Shown here: in pieces, positions 6,682 through 7,685 of the stretch
How the letters are laid out: each line of letters starts with the position of its first letter
Numbering within the stretch: position 1 is the stretch's first letter
Source of the DNA: an uncultured Bacillota bacterium
Lineage (GTDB): Bacteria > Bacillota_I > Bacilli_A > Izemoplasmatales > UBA1188
Direction of reading: 5' to 3'
Assembly (NCBI GenBank): GCA_937907585.1
Contig: CALCVH010000033.1
Span: 1 to 7,685 of the forward strand
DNA: 7,685 nucleotides
Notes under the pieces: generated by a model
Databases searched by the model: none
What the model saw: only the letters and a program-made list of their open reading frames with translations
Told to the model about the DNA's origin: nothing
Translations under genes and position numbers: made by a program

Positions 6682-6858
6682 ACGCCCTCCATTGAATATT
6701 GCTTGGGCACACCGAATTAGAGTTGCATATCTAAGATGGTGCTTAGGAATAATGATATATTTGAAAGATGAAAACTAGAAATAGTCTTTTTTGATATCTT
6801 GAGAACATAGCATATCTTATATTAACTATCTTTAAATAATATCTTCGATTGAGAGCGT
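6682..6858. repeat. Terminal inverted repeat pair, 18 positions, about 141 bases between arms
   Basis: The left arm (6682-6699) and right arm (6841-6858) match as an inverted repeat at 14 Watson-Crick positions plus one G-T, with mismatches only at 6686/6854, 6690/6850 and 6697/6843. Directly outside the arms, 6671-6681 and 6859-6869 are the same 11 bases apart from one mismatch (G6677 against T6865). Those flanks are T-rich, which lowers their weight. Seen as DNA, this is the plan of a non-autonomous mobile element with a target-site duplication; seen as RNA, it is a closing stem. Confidence 0.5.
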
Positions 6859-6867
6859 CTTTTTTTT
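6682..6867 (+). ncRNA. Candidate structured RNA of unknown family with its own T8 terminator (MITE-like element is the alternative)
   Basis: The two ends pair over 18 positions: 6682-6699 with 6841-6858, giving 15 pairs (one G-U) and three single mismatches. One C then precedes eight T residues (6860-6867), so the right arm doubles as the 3' side of a long-range intrinsic terminator on the plus strand. Inside are a hairpin at 6702-6747 and an irregular stem at 6748-6823 whose tip is ACTA-GAAA-TAGT (6774-6785), a GNRA-type tetraloop. The fold is thus a three-way junction of about 177 bases. The first 66 bases are 30 G or C, high for this AT-rich region, and no convincing reading frame is present. 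A promoter is not clear: TTGTTA (6635-6640) with TTAAAT (6657-6662) is weak. Hallmarks of tmRNA, RNase P, SRP RNA and T-box leaders are absent. A 6S-like regulator is possible but the junction hairpin does not fit well. Confidence 0.42.
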
Positions 6868-6884
6868 GTGACAAAACCTGTCAC
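6868..6884. promoter_or_regulatory. Candidate operator: GTGACA-N5-TGTCAC dyad
   Basis: GTGACA (6868-6873) and TGTCAC (6879-6884) are perfect inverted halves around AAACC. The dyad lies 14 bases upstream of the -35 box of the last gene's promoter. No T-tract follows on either strand, so it is not a terminator. A dimeric repressor or activator site is the likeliest reading. I cannot name the regulator, and none is encoded next to it in the window. Confidence 0.4.
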
Positions 6885-6898
6885 CGCAAAATTATATA

Positions 6899-6928
6899 TT
6901 GAATATATAAAAAATGCTAAAATATAAA
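6899..6928 (+). promoter_or_regulatory. Promoter of the last gene
   Basis: TTGAAT (6899-6904) and TATAAA (6923-6928) are 18 bases apart, matching the housekeeping consensus at four and five positions. An overlapping alternative is the extended -10 TGCTAAAAT (6915-6923). Either gives a short leader of about 10-20 bases carrying AAAGG (6934-6938), ten bases before the ATG at 6949. Confidence 0.5.
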
Positions 6929-6948
6929 GTAAGAAAGGTAGTGATTCT

Positions 6949-7685
6949 ATGGATATTGAATTCTATGATACTTTATTTACGTTGTGCGTTTCAGTCAATG
7001 ATGAAATATTAGAAAAAGAAAAAAATGGAGAATTAACATTCATTGATCATTTTACTTTTCAAATGACATCCTATGTTATTTCTCTGATACATGATAGTGT
7101 TACATTGGATGAGAAATCTATTACTAGAGCATTTGTTTATCGCTGTCTAATTGAAATAGTTGCAATTTTACAAATGTATTTTGAAAATGATATTCCATCA
7201 GAATCAGAAGAATTGCTAGAATCTTATAATTATTTATGCGAATATAATTCATATAAAAGGTATAAAGATGTTTTAGATGGAAAACAATTCGATTTTAATC
7301 AGATTGAAACTAATTTTAAAAATGCCAAAAATAAATATCGTGAAATGATGAATGATAAAAGTAGTAATGAATTCAATCATTTAATTAAATCAAAATTACC
7401 ATTTCTATTTCAAAACTATTGTTTTGATGAATTGATTAAAGCATATTGCGAAAATCTTTATGATTATTACAAAATTTTAAGTATTTTTGTTCATCCTAAT
7501 GATTTGTATTTATCGTATCCTATTTTTAAAGAATTAGACTTTAAAGAATTAGAAATGATAATGTTTGATTACGTTGGATTAATCATTACTCATTTTTACA
7601 AAAATGGAACATGTAAAAAGAATTTAAAATCTGAGATTAATATTATAGCAACTAATGAATTTAATAATTTTTATTTAAATTGTGC
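6949..7685 (+). CDS. Predicted all-helical protein, DUF5677-like, 3' end outside window
   Basis: The frame is open from ATG 6949 to the end of the window, giving at least 245 residues with no stop. The sequence is rich in Glu, Lys, Asn, Tyr and Phe and reads as all-helical, with no signal peptide or membrane segment. The helix with AFVYRCLIEIVAILQMYF (about 63-80) and the later YYKILSIFVHPNDLYLS (about 175-191) resemble the R-x3-E and LS-x2-VH-P patterns of DUF5677-type proteins. This is recognition by eye and tentative, and no enzyme activity should be inferred. An R-x4-6-H HEPN nuclease motif is not seen. Of its four arginines, one is AGA and the rest are CGC, AGG and CGT, whereas the other genes use AGA almost exclusively; it also uses TTG for leucine more often. 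This suggests a gene of different origin, perhaps accessory or defence-related. It has its own promoter and a nearby dyad. The start is supported by AAAGG at 6934-6938. Confidence 0.8.
   Translation, partial: MDIEFYDTLFTLCVSVNDEILEKEKNGELTFIDHFTFQMTSYVISLIHDSVTLDEKSITRAFVYRCLIEIVAILQMYFENDIPSESEELLESYNYLCEYNSYKRYKDVLDGKQFDFNQIETNFKNAKNKYREMMNDKSSNEFNHLIKSKLPFLFQNYCFDELIKAYCENLYDYYKILSIFVHPNDLYLSYPIFKELDFKELEMIMFDYVGLIITHFYKNGTCKKNLKSEINIIATNEFNNFYLNC

Noticed and set aside
6680..6778. Plus-strand frame of 32 codons through the candidate RNA
   Set aside because: It has no start codon with a ribosome binding site, and the bases are better explained by the closing stem and hairpin pairing.
6682..6867. 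Known housekeeping RNA (tmRNA, RNase P, SRP RNA, T-box leader, 6S)
   Set aside because: The conserved sequences of the first four are absent. 6S has a similar overall plan, but the hairpin directly after the closing stem does not match its open central bubble, and I cannot confirm it by eye.
6868..6884. GTGACA dyad as a terminator
   Set aside because: No T-tract follows on either strand: the plus side continues CGCAAAA, and the minus side continues into A residues.
1..7685. UGA read as tryptophan (Mycoplasma code)
   Set aside because: Every tryptophan is TGG and all genes are full length without in-frame TGA. Absence of TGA stops is expected by chance with so few genes in AT-rich DNA.
1..7685. 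CRISPR array, tRNA or rRNA genes, transposase
   Set aside because: No regularly spaced repeats, tRNA-like cloverleaf or conserved TTCGA loop, rRNA sequence or transposase domain was found.

Overview
The window suggests an AT-rich, low-GC Gram-positive bacterium: an uncultured Bacilli/Erysipelotrichia- or Acholeplasma-like lineage. This rests on codon use (arginine almost always AGA, leucine mostly TTA), AAGGAG-type ribosome binding sites, intrinsic terminators, a lipoprotein signal peptide and the protein families present. All tryptophans are TGG, and the stops are TAA with one TAG, so UGA reassignment is neither needed nor excluded. This placement is inference, not a phylogenetic result.

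Layout. (1) 1-726 is the C-terminal part of a Gfo/Idh/MocA-family oxidoreductase, cut by the window edge and closed by a hairpin terminator. (2) A good promoter (TTGGCA, 17 bp, TATAAT) drives a tight three-gene operon at 866-3048: an AraC-type regulator, a seven-helix membrane protein of unrecognised family, and a serine-type alpha/beta hydrolase. (3) A terminator hairpin that contains the next promoter's -10 box leads into a second operon at 3173-5779: an M13 (PepO/neprilysin-like) metallopeptidase, a 64-residue protein with three CxxC pairs, and a non-haem ferritin with every ferroxidase ligand present. A strong 12-bp-stem terminator ends it. (4) A lipoprotein of unknown function (5831-6631) starts 13 bases after that terminator with no visible ribosome binding site.

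(5) The 317-base gap 6632-6948 is the most unusual part. After the lipoprotein terminator comes an element of about 177 bases, relatively GC-rich in its 5' third. Its ends pair as an 18-position imperfect inverted repeat, it encloses two further hairpins, and an eight-T tract follows. It looks like an independently terminated structured RNA that I cannot assign to a known family. Near-identical 11-base sequences flank the inverted repeat exactly, so a small mobile element (MITE-like) is a serious alternative. (6) Next come a GTGACA-N5-TGTCAC dyad, a promoter, and an open reading frame from 6949 to the window end. That gene is all-helical and DUF5677-like, and its arginine codons differ from the other genes, as expected of an acquired or accessory gene.

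The first operon reads as a locally regulated membrane-protein/esterase module. The second joins oligopeptide breakdown to iron storage, perhaps only by shared transcription. No tRNA, rRNA, CRISPR array or transposase gene is visible.
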